17,471 nt of DNA, taken from assembly GCA_044357775.1 (NCBI GenBank), contig JBIKOX010000043.1, positions 1-17,471 on the forward strand, written 5' to 3'. Shown in pieces: positions 1 through 7,195 of the stretch. This DNA comes from UBA4416 sp044357775. GTDB taxonomy: Bacteria; Bacteroidota; Bacteroidia; B-17B0; Aurantibacillaceae. The notes beneath the pieces are model-generated. The model had not been told where the DNA came from and made no database searches. It saw nothing but the letters and a program-made list of their open reading frames with translations. Each line of letters begins with the position of its first letter. The stretch's first letter is position 1. Both the position numbers and the translations under genes were made by a program.

Positions 1-1365
1 CTCACTTAATTTATCTTGAATTATTTCCCGCTGATAACGCGCTCCCCACAATAGTTCGCTATTGTTTTTAATGATGTGAGTTCCTTTGTGTTCCATATTT
101 AATACAGTTGCATCAATTCTGTTTCTTCCGTTATTTAAAAAAGTACCGATACCTCTATTAAAAGCCACTTGCCCAAAATTATCCTTACCAAAATCGGCTT
201 CTAATTGATCAATGTAATATTGCCCTTGTACGGTATAATTTTCTTCTTCGCTTGCTTTGTATGCTGACGTAATTAATTTTAATTTAGTTTTTGAGTTAGG
301 TTTAAATGTTGTAGATAAACCGCCCATCATGGTTGCGTATTGAGTTAACTCTTGTCCATCAAAATAGATGCTTAATTTAACGGCGTTATTAACGGTACCA
401 AACGTTGTTTCTCTGTTTGCAGGAATTACCAGATACTGGTTATTGGCAACATTTCCTAAAAATTCAATACTCCATTTTTCATTTAAGGTAAAGGTGATGA
501 ACGTTTGTACGTCATAAAAACGAGGGCGATATTCTCCTTTGGTATCCATGCTTTTTAACAAATAAGCATTTGACCTATACCTTGACCCCAGACTCCATGC
601 CACTACTCTACTTTTGGAAACACCTTGCAAATGCATACTGCCACCTAATAAACTTCCACTTACAGTACCCGCAAATTTTAAAGGTTTTTTATACGTAATA
701 TCCAATACTGACGACATTTTATCGCCATACTTGGCTTCAAAACCGCCTGCCGAAAAATTAATATTACTTACCATATCTGGATTGGCAAAACTTAATCCTT
801 CCTGTTGTCCGCTTCTTGCTAAAAATGGACGATACACTTCTATATCATTTACATAAACAAGGTTTTCGTCAAAATTTCCGCCACGAACAGAATAGCCACT
901 ACTTAATTCATTATTACTGCTTACACCAATTTGTGTTTTAATAATATCTTCAATATTTCCAGAAGGACTAGGGATGTAAAAAATATTTTTTGGATCAATT
1001 CGCGTAATTTCAGTGGTTCTATTTTCAGAAACAATATCAACAACGCCAATCGTGTTTTTAGCTGCTAGTCTTGGGTTATAGGTTATTTTTTCGCCATCTT
1101 TTAAATTATATTTTTGATTTACTTGCACGTAGCTAATATTATATATAGATACCGTAATATCTTTATTGGCAGGAACAGATAAAGTATAACGACCATTAAT
1201 ATCAGTTGAAGTAGCTATTATAGCGTTTTCTAAAACAGCAATTTGCACATCAGGAATTGTGATACCTTCCTCATCTTTAATAGTACCTGAAATAGTAGCT
1301 GTTTGCCCTAAAGAAACAATCCCAATTAATAATAGGATGAAAGTATAATAGTGGTTTTTTAGCAC
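1..1365 (-). CDS. TonB-dependent receptor with carboxypeptidase-regulatory-like N-terminus (partial, C-terminus beyond left edge)
   Basis: Outer-membrane TonB-dependent transporter; the 455 codons here are the N-terminal part. Reading leftwards from a GTG at 1365 the frame stays open to base 1. Residues 1-20 form a signal peptide (hydrophobic FILLLIGIVSLG, then Q). Residues 22-105 form a CarboxypepD_reg-like beta-sandwich (TISGTIKDEEG, then DINGRYTLSVP). Residues 118-228 are the plug domain, with GNIEDIIKTQIGV, SVRGGNFDENLVYVND and SAGGFEAKYGDKMSSVLD. The start of the beta-barrel follows, with alternating aromatic and polar strands. No in-frame ATG lies near the signal peptide, so GTG is the likely start. 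The gene follows the 1462-2100 gene on the same strand by 96 bp, so co-transcription is possible. The family imports siderophores, vitamins, glycans or peptides; the substrate cannot be read here and no SusD partner is visible. The family call is firm; the substrate is unknown. Confidence 0.93.
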   Translation of the reverse strand, partial: MLKNHYYTFILLLIGIVSLGQTATISGTIKDEEGITIPDVQIAVLENAIIATSTDINGRYTLSVPANKDITVSIYNISYVQVNQKYNLKDGEKITYNPRLAAKNTIGVVDIVSENRTTEITRIDPKNIFYIPSPSGNIEDIIKTQIGVSSNNELSSGYSVRGGNFDENLVYVNDIEVYRPFLARSGQQEGLSFANPDMVSNINFSAGGFEAKYGDKMSSVLDITYKKPLKFAGTVSGSLLGGSMHLQGVSKSRVVAWSLGSRYRSNAYLLKSMDTKGEYRPRFYDVQTFITFTLNEKWSIEFLGNVANNQYLVIPANRETTFGTVNNAVKLSIYFDGQELTQYATMMGGLSTTFKPNSKTKLKLITSAYKASEEENYTVQGQYYIDQLEADFGKDNFGQVAFNRGIGTFLNNGRNRIDATVLNMEHKGTHIIKNNSELLWGARYQREIIQDKLSE

Positions 1366-1461
1366 AAGTTTAAATAACGGAAATATGCTGCAAATATTGC
1401 AAAAAGAAATGATATTATAGCTTGATTTGAAACGCTTAAAAATTAAGGCAAAAGTTGGTTA

Positions 1462-2100
1462 TTACTTAATTTTTAGCTTGCCTTTTCTCCATGCATCAAT
1501 AAATTGAGCCCAAGCTACTGGGTTTAGCAAACTTACACTCGGGTATTGCCCCGCTTGGTATAAACGAGTGTATTGTTGTTGCATTCGCACCCGATAATTA
1601 GCCGCTGCATCCATGGAGCCGCCTTTAATAGATTGTCGAACATCTTCGTTATCCATATTAGTATAAGCACGTTCAATGTCGGTATCGCTTAAATCTAAAT
1701 CAAGAATGGCACGCTTAAATTGCTCCTTGCTAGGCCAAGGGAAAACGCTTACTTCGGGTAATTGTATTGTGTCTTTTGTTAAAATTTGAATAATCGAATA
1801 ATGTTTTCCAGTAAGCGTATCAGATAAATTATAGACCTTATTTTTGTGATTTATTGAAAAAAACTGCATCTCATCGCCTGGCCTTGCAACAATTGTAAAG
1901 AAGCCATAAAAATCGCTTACTGTTCCAGATCGGGTGCCTTTAAGCATAATAGAAACAAAGGGAAGCGGTTGCAAACTATCATCTAAAACAACACCTGAAA
2001 TTTGAATATAATTTTCAGAAGCATCTTTTTTCACAGTTGCTGTTTGAGAAAACAGATTTAAGGAAATGCAAAACAGGGTAAAAAAAAGTAGTTGCTTCAT
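1462..2100 (-). CDS. Secreted carboxypeptidase-like regulatory domain protein
   Basis: A 212-residue exported protein of unknown function. I start it at the ATG at 2100 because the signal peptide (MKQLLFFTLFCISLNLFSQ) begins exactly there; an upstream in-frame TTG at 2118 would add only MLILAF. After cleavage, residues of about 25-105 form a CarboxypepD_reg-like domain: ISGVVLDDSLQPLPFVSIML, GTRSGTVSDFYGFFTI, then a link to LPEVSVFPWPSKEQFKRAIL. The C-terminal half (about 106-212) is polar, holds two possible helices and ends in a basic KGKLKIK; I do not recognise it as an enzyme. There is no TonB plug or barrel, so this is not a truncated receptor. It lies 96 bp upstream of a TonB receptor that carries the same kind of N-terminal domain. 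A periplasmic or cell-surface location is inferred. Stand-alone proteins of this architecture are common in Bacteroidota and mostly uncharacterised. Confidence 0.8.
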   Translation of the reverse strand: MKQLLFFTLFCISLNLFSQTATVKKDASENYIQISGVVLDDSLQPLPFVSIMLKGTRSGTVSDFYGFFTIVARPGDEMQFFSINHKNKVYNLSDTLTGKHYSIIQILTKDTIQLPEVSVFPWPSKEQFKRAILDLDLSDTDIERAYTNMDNEDVRQSIKGGSMDAAANYRVRMQQQYTRLYQAGQYPSVSLLNPVAWAQFIDAWRKGKLKIK

Positions 2101-2287
2101 AAATGCCAAAATTAACAATTTGTATCTTTTGTAAAAATAGTATTAAATAAAACTAAATACTCTAAATAAACAATAATTAACACACAAATACCATGATTAA
2201 TGTCAATGAAAGTAACTGCAATTTTTGGCAAATTTATTTTGAAATGAACTCACAAAGAGGATTGCAAATATTAGGAAGCAGCATAAT

Positions 2288-2914
2288 TTATAATTTATAG
2301 TAAACTACTTTTTTTGTCTTAAAAAATTCTTCCTCAAAATAGTTTTTTAAATCATAAAAAACAGCTTTATTGTAATGGTTACCAAATTCTACTTGCAAAT
2401 CGCCACCCTTTAAATATAAAATGCCATTAGCCAAATCATTAAAATTGTCTTTTAAAATTTTATGATTTACCCAATTATAAAATTCAGGAAATGCAGTAAC
2501 AGCGCGGCTTACAATAAAATGATATTTATCATTTATTTTTTCGGCACGCTCATGCTGAGCGGTTAAATTAGTTAAACCAATGGCAGCAGAAACTTCGTTA
2601 ACTACCTTAATTTTTTTACCGATTGAATCTACTAAATGAAATGTTGATTCAGGAAATAAAATAGCTAATGGAATACCAGGGAATCCTCCTCCTGTTCCAA
2701 CATCCAAAATTTTTGTTCCCGATTTAAACGCCATCACCTTAGCTATACCTAGTGAATGAAGCACGTGATGCTCAAATAGCAATTCAGTATCTTTTCTGGA
2801 AATAACATTTATTTGTGCATTCCAAAGCAAATACAAATCATACAATTGTTCAAATTGTTTAGTTTGATGTTCTGTAATGTCTGGAAAATATTTTAATATG
2901 ATATCTGGTTTCAA
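2288..2914 (-). CDS. rsmG: 16S rRNA (guanine-527-N7)-methyltransferase RsmG
   Basis: A cytoplasmic methyltransferase that uses S-adenosylmethionine to methylate N7 of G527 in 16S rRNA; it is also known as GidB, and its loss gives low-level streptomycin resistance in several bacteria. The 208-residue product has the usual family length. Visible motifs are INVISRKD (35-42), HHVLHSLGIAK (49-59), the SAM-binding glycine loop DVGTGGGFPGIPLAI (71-85), LVDSIGKKIKV (94-104), HERAE (121-125), SRAV (136-139) and YLKGGDL (167-173). The start is a TTG at 2914. A stop codon lies two codons upstream in frame and no ATG exists before the conserved region, so TTG is the only reasonable start. It follows the sigma factor gene by 73 bp on the same strand and may be the last gene of that transcript. 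Confidence 0.97.
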   Translation of the reverse strand: MKPDIILKYFPDITEHQTKQFEQLYDLYLLWNAQINVISRKDTELLFEHHVLHSLGIAKVMAFKSGTKILDVGTGGGFPGIPLAILFPESTFHLVDSIGKKIKVVNEVSAAIGLTNLTAQHERAEKINDKYHFIVSRAVTAFPEFYNWVNHKILKDNFNDLANGILYLKGGDLQVEFGNHYNKAVFYDLKNYFEEEFFKTKKVVYYKL

Positions 2915-2987
2915 AATTTATAATTAGCTAAAAAGTTGCAGCACTAATATTTATGAACGATTGTAGATTATAATTTAGATAATGAGC

Positions 2988-3608
2988 TTATATTTTGTTT
3001 TCTTGATTTTTCAATATATTAAATAAAAATTCTCTTGCTCTAAATAACTGTGCCTTAACAGTTCCAACGGGCAAATCTAATTTTAAAGCAATTTCTTCGT
3101 AACTCAATTCTTGGTAATAACGCATCGTTACTAATTCATGATAGCGCGGCTTAAGTTTATCAACAACATCACGCAGCATTTCAACTTTTTGTTTTTTTAT
3201 AAAATGTTCTTCAGGATCTAATGTTTGAGATTTTATGCTTTTAGAAAACTCCTGACCTTCATCATTTTCCATTTTTGTATCTAAAGATAATGCCGCATTC
3301 TTTTTCTTATTTCGTAAAAAATCAATTGCATTATTACTTGCTATTTTAAACAACCAAGTACTAAATGCATAATTCGGAGTATATTGATCTAGTCGCTTAA
3401 AGGCTCTTCCAAAGGCTTCTATTGTTAAGTCATCTGCATCGTCTTTATTATTACACATTCGCAGCATTGTATAATAAACCGATTCACGATAACGATTTAA
3501 AAGTTCTGCATACGCTTTTTGATCGCTGTTATGCAAAGCCAATTGTATAAGTTTATAATCATAAACTCCTTTAGTAGTGAGCTTTTCAGATGGATCTAAC
3601 TCTTCCAT
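2988..3608 (-). CDS. RNA polymerase sigma factor, sigma-70 family (ECF type)
   Basis: A 206-residue two-domain sigma factor of the RpoE/ECF group that directs core RNA polymerase to alternative promoters. Region 2 spans about 34-102, with DDADDLTIEAFGRAFKRLDQY (core binding and -10 recognition) and FSTWLFKIASNNAIDFLRNKKK. A linker rich in charged residues covers 103-140. Region 4 spans about 145-200, with a helix-turn-helix LSYEEIALKLDLPVGTVKAQ (168-187) and FRARE. Regions 1 and 3 are absent, which defines the ECF group. Its ATG at 3608 lies inside the 3' end of the glycosyltransferase gene, giving a 13-bp overlap in another frame, so translational coupling is likely. No anti-sigma factor with a membrane segment is encoded next to it, so how it is held inactive, if at all, cannot be seen. 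Its regulon is unknown. Confidence 0.95.
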   Translation of the reverse strand: MEELDPSEKLTTKGVYDYKLIQLALHNSDQKAYAELLNRYRESVYYTMLRMCNNKDDADDLTIEAFGRAFKRLDQYTPNYAFSTWLFKIASNNAIDFLRNKKKNAALSLDTKMENDEGQEFSKSIKSQTLDPEEHFIKKQKVEMLRDVVDKLKPRYHELVTMRYYQELSYEEIALKLDLPVGTVKAQLFRAREFLFNILKNQENKI

Positions 3609-4738
3609 TTATTTTGTTTATAAAATAATTTACTGATATGAAATATTGGATACACAAATAACAATAGTAATTCATAAAAAAATGATAACGCCCACAAATC
3701 AACTTCGTTTATTTTTTTGGAGGCTTTATTAAAGATAATCATTTGTATGCAAATTTTAAGAAAATAACCAGCCAATGCAGCAAGGAAAGTTGTTTTAAAT
3801 AAAAAGAGAGAAATTAAAAGTATATGAAAGCCATATTGTGCAGTGTATCCTAATGTTATTTTGGTTCTGCTGCTTGAATTGAAATGTGGCGCTGTTGTTA
3901 AATGCCTTTGCTTTTGAAGTTTCCAATCATGAAAACTTTTTTTAGCTAACGAGTATGTTATAGCGTCGTGCGAAATAACCACATTTGTATTTTCATTATT
4001 AGATGCCTGATTAACAAACAAGTCATCGTCGCCCGAAGTAATATGATAATGTTTTGAAAAGCCCTTTTCCTTATAAAACAACTGTTTTTTATAGCCTAAA
4101 TTGCGACCAACTCCCATATAAGCTGTTCCTTTTATTGCAGCAGATAAATAATTAGCAGCAATTGTAAATGTATCAAAGCGAATGAGTTTGTTTAATAATC
4201 CGGGTTCTTTTTTATAAGCACCATAGCCCAATACAATTTCTTTTTTATTTACAAAACCTGCTGCCATTTCTCTCAACCAATTTGCCGTTGCAGGAAAGCA
4301 GTCTGCATCAGTAAATAATAAGTTGTCGTATTTAGTTCCTTTAATTCCAACCATTACAGCAAACTTTTTACCATGTTTGTAGTAATCGTCTTCCTTGATA
4401 GTTACTTTTTTTAAATTAGAGAAAATTTTAGCAAATTCATCAATCACATGTTCAGTATTATCCATTGAACAATCATTAACTACGACTACTTCAAACTCGG
4501 GATAATCTTGCATCAACATTTTAGGCAAAAACTCCGTTAAATTATCTTCTTCATTTCGAGCGCAAATAATGATAGAAACTGGTTCCATTTTTGTGCTAAA
4601 TTCTAACGATGAAGTTGCCATTTTACCAAAAGGCAAATAGTTTTTTACGTAGTGAATAATAATACCAATTAGTGACACGAAAAAAGCAAGCAACAATAGT
4701 TCGTCTACTCCTATTTCAATAAAATCCGGAAAATACAT
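3596..4738 (-). CDS. Membrane-bound family 2 glycosyltransferase
   Basis: A 380-residue inner-membrane GT2-type enzyme that transfers a sugar from an activated donor; donor and acceptor are unknown. I use the ATG at 4738 (MYFPDFIEIGVDELLLLAFF); the frame also opens at a TTG at 4810, but that start would overlap the divergent gene and add non-conserved residues. One N-terminal membrane segment (about 12-30) is followed by the GT-A domain: VSIIICARNEEDNLTEFL (54-71), VVVVNDCSMDNT (84-95), the metal-binding TDAD (143-146), SGDDDLFV (235-242) and a KQRHL acceptor-site motif (276-280) resembling the Q/RxxRW signature. Two or three membrane segments follow (about 300-335 and 350-368). It is first in a minus-strand group with the sigma factor and rsmG. 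A role in cell-envelope glycan or glycolipid synthesis is inferred only from family and topology. Confidence 0.92.
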   Translation of the reverse strand: MYFPDFIEIGVDELLLLAFFVSLIGIIIHYVKNYLPFGKMATSSLEFSTKMEPVSIIICARNEEDNLTEFLPKMLMQDYPEFEVVVVNDCSMDNTEHVIDEFAKIFSNLKKVTIKEDDYYKHGKKFAVMVGIKGTKYDNLLFTDADCFPATANWLREMAAGFVNKKEIVLGYGAYKKEPGLLNKLIRFDTFTIAANYLSAAIKGTAYMGVGRNLGYKKQLFYKEKGFSKHYHITSGDDDLFVNQASNNENTNVVISHDAITYSLAKKSFHDWKLQKQRHLTTAPHFNSSSRTKITLGYTAQYGFHILLISLFLFKTTFLAALAGYFLKICIQMIIFNKASKKINEVDLWALSFFYELLLLFVYPIFHISKLFYKQNKWKS

Positions 4739-4742
4739 ATAA

Positions 4743-4750
4743 CAAAAATA
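4743..4750 (-). promoter_or_regulatory. Isolated TAnnTTTG match upstream of glycosyltransferase (weak)
   Basis: Read on the minus strand, TATTTTTG is an exact match to the Bacteroidota -7 consensus. It ends only 4 bases before the ATG at 4738, and there is no TTTG at the expected -33 distance. If functional, it would make a nearly leaderless transcript. A chance match in AT-rich DNA is more likely. Confidence 0.2.
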
Positions 4751-4752
4751 CC

Positions 4753-4784
4753 ATTGATACAGCTGTATATTTAGTTTATCTTTG
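4753..4784 (+). promoter_or_regulatory. Bacteroidota-type promoter of the HxpB-like gene
   Basis: The -33 element ATTG (4753-4756) is followed, after 20 bases, by TATCTTTG (4777-4784), an exact match to the Bacteroidota -7 consensus TAnnTTTG. Transcription would start near 4790, giving a leader of about 20 bases before the ATG at 4810. The spacing is within the range usual for the housekeeping sigma factor of this phylum. No Shine-Dalgarno sequence precedes the ATG. Confidence 0.65.
4757..4768. promoter_or_regulatory. Perfect 12-bp palindrome, candidate operator
   Basis: ATACAGCTGTAT is its own reverse complement over all 12 bases. It sits directly after the -33 element and within the spacer of the HxpB-gene promoter, 19 bases upstream of the divergent glycosyltransferase ATG. 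A repressor bound here could affect both genes. No regulator gene is nearby, so this is positional inference; a 12-bp palindrome can also arise by chance. Confidence 0.35.
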
Positions 4785-4809
4785 CAAATATTAAACAAAG
4801 AAATTAACA

Positions 4810-5481
4810 ATGTTAACAGGTATAAAAGCAGTGATATTTGATATGGATGGAGTTATTATTGACTCTGAACCACTTTGGAGAAGAGCAATGATAAAGAGTT
4901 TTATTGAAATTGGCATACCTTTTAGCGATGAGCACTGCAGGTTAACCACTGGATTAAGATTTAAGGAAGTTGCTGAATTTTGGTTCGCAAAGCATCATAT
5001 TACATCAATTACCGTGGCAGATTTTGACGAGTTAGTCATTAAGCGACTTTGTGATTTAATTGTTTTGGAAGGAAAAGCTATGAAAGGTGTCAATGAAATT
5101 TTGCCTTATTTAAAAGAAAATGGATTTAAAATAGCAATTGGAACTTCTTCAAATACAAAACTGATGAATCAAGTTATTGAGGTTTTAAGAATTGGTCATT
5201 ATTTTGATTCATTAACTTCGGCTGAATTTTTAGAATATGGGAAACCTCATCCTCATGTATTTTTAAATTGCGCTAAATCTTTAGCAATCCATCCTTCAGA
5301 TTGTTTGGTAATTGAAGATTCAATAAATGGCGTTATTGCAGCCAAAGCTGCTCAAATGAAAGTGGTTGCTATTCCTGAAGAAATCAATAAAAACAATCCA
5401 AAATTTGCAATTGCAGATTTTAAAGTAGATTCATTATTTGATATTATTACTACTCCATACACTTCCTTAAAAATAAATTAA
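4810..5481 (+). CDS. hxpB: HAD-superfamily sugar-phosphate phosphatase, HxpB/YniC-like
   Basis: A 223-residue cytoplasmic HAD phosphatase. Motif I is FDMDGVIIDSEPLW, with nucleophile Asp11 and acid/base Asp13; motif II is the GTSS at 111-114; motif III is Lys145 in EYGKPHPHV; motif IV is IEDSINGV with Glu169-Asp170. A helical cap of the beta-phosphoglucomutase-like type fills residues of about 20-85. The spacing and wording of SEPLWRRA, TTGLRF, SAEFLEYGKPHP and IEDSINGVIAAKAAQMK closely resemble E. coli YniC/HxpB, a hexitol-6-phosphate and 2-deoxyglucose-6-phosphate phosphatase, as I recall it. I therefore favour that over beta-phosphoglucomutase. The true substrate is not proven by sequence. 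The ATG at 4810 is the natural start, just before the first beta-strand. The last 32 bases overlap the convergent DUF2461 gene. Confidence 0.88.
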   Translation: MLTGIKAVIFDMDGVIIDSEPLWRRAMIKSFIEIGIPFSDEHCRLTTGLRFKEVAEFWFAKHHITSITVADFDELVIKRLCDLIVLEGKAMKGVNEILPYLKENGFKIAIGTSSNTKLMNQVIEVLRIGHYFDSLTSAEFLEYGKPHPHVFLNCAKSLAIHPSDCLVIEDSINGVIAAKAAQMKVVAIPEEINKNNPKFAIADFKVDSLFDIITTPYTSLKIN

Positions 5482-6103
5482 GGGGCGAAATGGCCTTAAA
5501 TACTTTAGCAGAATAAGTAGGAAAATTTTTATTAAGCACATCTTCATCTTTTAAAGGATGCACTGCAATAAAATGCTTCAATTGCAATAGTGAAATCTCA
5601 GGATGCGTTTTTTCATAACCTTTTGGGGCTGTTTTTAATTTATCTTCTTGCGATAATTCTGTGAAGTAGTTTTTAAAAACTTTATCCGAAATTATTTTTT
5701 TAAATTCTTTACTATTATAATCAATTTCTTGCCTAATTGCTGCTAGCATTTCTGGCAGAGGCTGATAACAACCGCCCGCTAAAAAACTTTTTCCCGGCTC
5801 AATATGAACGTAATAACCTGGTATCATTGATTTTTTTCCACCAGGATTAATACTTGCTCCCATATTTAATTTGTAGGGAGATTTATCTTTGCTAAAACGA
5901 ACATCCTTGTTAATTCTAAACAAACATTTTTTCGCTTCCAAACCAGCAAGCTGTTTATCAAAAACAACACTTTTATCAATAATAGTTTTAATTATGGTTT
6001 CAAACTCCAGCTTACAAGTTTCGTAGGTTTTTCTATTAACATCAAACCACTCCTTATTATTGTTTTTTGAAAGTTGTTTTAAAAATTTCAAAGTTGATTC
6101 CAT
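5450..6103 (-). CDS. DUF2461 family protein
   Basis: A 217-residue protein of the DUF2461 family, of unknown biochemical role. Family hallmarks visible are the N-terminal LKQLSKNNNKEWFDVNRKTY (8-27), the RINKDVRFSKDKSPYKLNMGA block (63-83), PGYYVHIEPGKSFLAGGCYQP (95-115) and RKCME at the C-terminus. The protein is soluble, without a signal peptide or membrane segment. It begins 3 bases after the stop of the AI-2E family gene, so it is the last gene of the three-gene minus-strand unit. Its 3' end overlaps the 3' end of the convergent phosphatase gene by 32 bp, so both transcripts must read through the other's terminal codons. The family is widespread in Bacteroidota and proteobacteria. Confidence 0.92.
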   Translation of the reverse strand: MESTLKFLKQLSKNNNKEWFDVNRKTYETCKLEFETIIKTIIDKSVVFDKQLAGLEAKKCLFRINKDVRFSKDKSPYKLNMGASINPGGKKSMIPGYYVHIEPGKSFLAGGCYQPLPEMLAAIRQEIDYNSKEFKKIISDKVFKNYFTELSQEDKLKTAPKGYEKTHPEISLLQLKHFIAVHPLKDEDVLNKNFPTYSAKVFKAISPLNLFLRKCME

Positions 6104-6106
6104 ATT

Positions 6107-7195
6107 TTATTCAGATATATGATGGGTTAGTTTTTTAAAAAATTTGAAATGATTCAGAAATTCTTTAGCAATAATTCTTAATAGCGTGTAGCAAGGAATA
6201 GCGATTACCATTCCCAAAACTCCACCAAGGGCACCTGCCATCAAAATTATCAAAAATATTTCGAGAGGATGTGCCTTGACTGTGTTTGAAAAAATAGTTG
6301 GTTGAATAACCATGGCATCTATCAAATTAGTTCCAATAAGTATGATGAAAATTTTAGTAATAGTGATGGTTATCAAATCATATTGATTAAATTGAATACA
6401 ACCACTAATCCCTAAAAAGACGGCAATAAATAAAGTGATGATTGGCCCAATGTATGGTATAACATTCATAAAACCAGCTAAGCAGCCAATTACTAGCGCA
6501 TTTTTAATTCCAAAAATCCACATTAAAAATGTAACAATCAAACTCACTAAAACCATATCAATAAATAAACCAATAAAGTACTTGCTTAACATTTTTTTGG
6601 AAGTTCTAAAAATATCCAACATTTCATTTTCATAATTTGAGGGAGTTATAAGTATTAAAGCTTTTACAACCATTTTTCCATCCTTCAGAAAAAAGAAAGT
6701 AATAAATAGCACTGAGAAAAAACCTCCTAAAATTGCACCTGTGTATGAAATAGTGTTATTAAAAAAGGATGATACATTTTCAAAGTTTAAAAAATGATTC
6801 ACCTGTTCAATGGCACTTCCCATAATTTGTTGCTCAGAGCCAAAGGATTTTAAAGTGTTTTTTAAATTAGGATAATAAACAAATATATTATGCATGACAT
6901 CATGAAAATTTGACGAAGATAAAAACGTGATTTGAGAAATTAGAGGTGGTAAGAATATAACGCCAATTAAATAAACAATTATAAAAAAAATAAATAATGT
7001 AATAATTGCCATTAAAGACTCATTAATTTTAAATTTACCAATTTTAACTTTTGCCAGTCTATTAACAATTGGCGAGCCAATTAAAGATAAAACCAATGAA
7101 ATTATTATATATACAACTACACTAGTAAATAAATAAAAAAAAGTAATAATTGCTAGTAATGTTATTAATGGTATCCAATACTTTTTTAACATCAT
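6107..7195 (-). CDS. AI-2E family transporter (PerM/TqsA-type membrane protein)
   Basis: A 362-residue polytopic inner-membrane protein of the AI-2E transporter family (DUF20). Hydrophobic segments lie at about 8-40 (two helices), 58-85, 150-172, 205-232, 233-262, 272-295 and 312-348. Between helices 3 and 4 lies the usual amphipathic stretch (about 90-145). The family signature near the C-terminus is visible: AHPLEIFLIILMAGALGGVLG (307-327) followed by IAIPCYTLLRII. Also typical is NVIPYIGPIITLFIAVFLGI. Characterised members export autoinducer-2 or act in Na+/H+ exchange; which applies here cannot be told. The start ATG overlaps the stop of the upstream carotenoid gene by 4 bp (ATGA), which suggests translational coupling. 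Confidence 0.93.
   Translation of the reverse strand: MMLKKYWIPLITLLAIITFFYLFTSVVVYIIISLVLSLIGSPIVNRLAKVKIGKFKINESLMAIITLFIFFIIVYLIGVIFLPPLISQITFLSSSNFHDVMHNIFVYYPNLKNTLKSFGSEQQIMGSAIEQVNHFLNFENVSSFFNNTISYTGAILGGFFSVLFITFFFLKDGKMVVKALILITPSNYENEMLDIFRTSKKMLSKYFIGLFIDMVLVSLIVTFLMWIFGIKNALVIGCLAGFMNVIPYIGPIITLFIAVFLGISGCIQFNQYDLITITITKIFIILIGTNLIDAMVIQPTIFSNTVKAHPLEIFLIILMAGALGGVLGMVIAIPCYTLLRIIAKEFLNHFKFFKKLTHHISE

Noticed and set aside
614..856. An 80-codon plus-strand frame
   Set aside because: Antisense to the TonB receptor plug domain, which is clearly coding on the minus strand.
1462..2100. Possibility that this gene is a decayed or truncated TonB receptor
   Set aside because: After the regulatory domain there is no plug or barrel sequence, the signal peptide and stop are intact, and the length fits known stand-alone proteins.
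2193..2300. A 35-residue plus-strand ORF (MINVNESNCNFWQIYFEM...) in the gap between rsmG and the regulatory-domain gene
   Set aside because: It has no promoter match or ribosome site, overlaps the rsmG 3' end in antisense, and has no recognisable features; length is compatible with chance.
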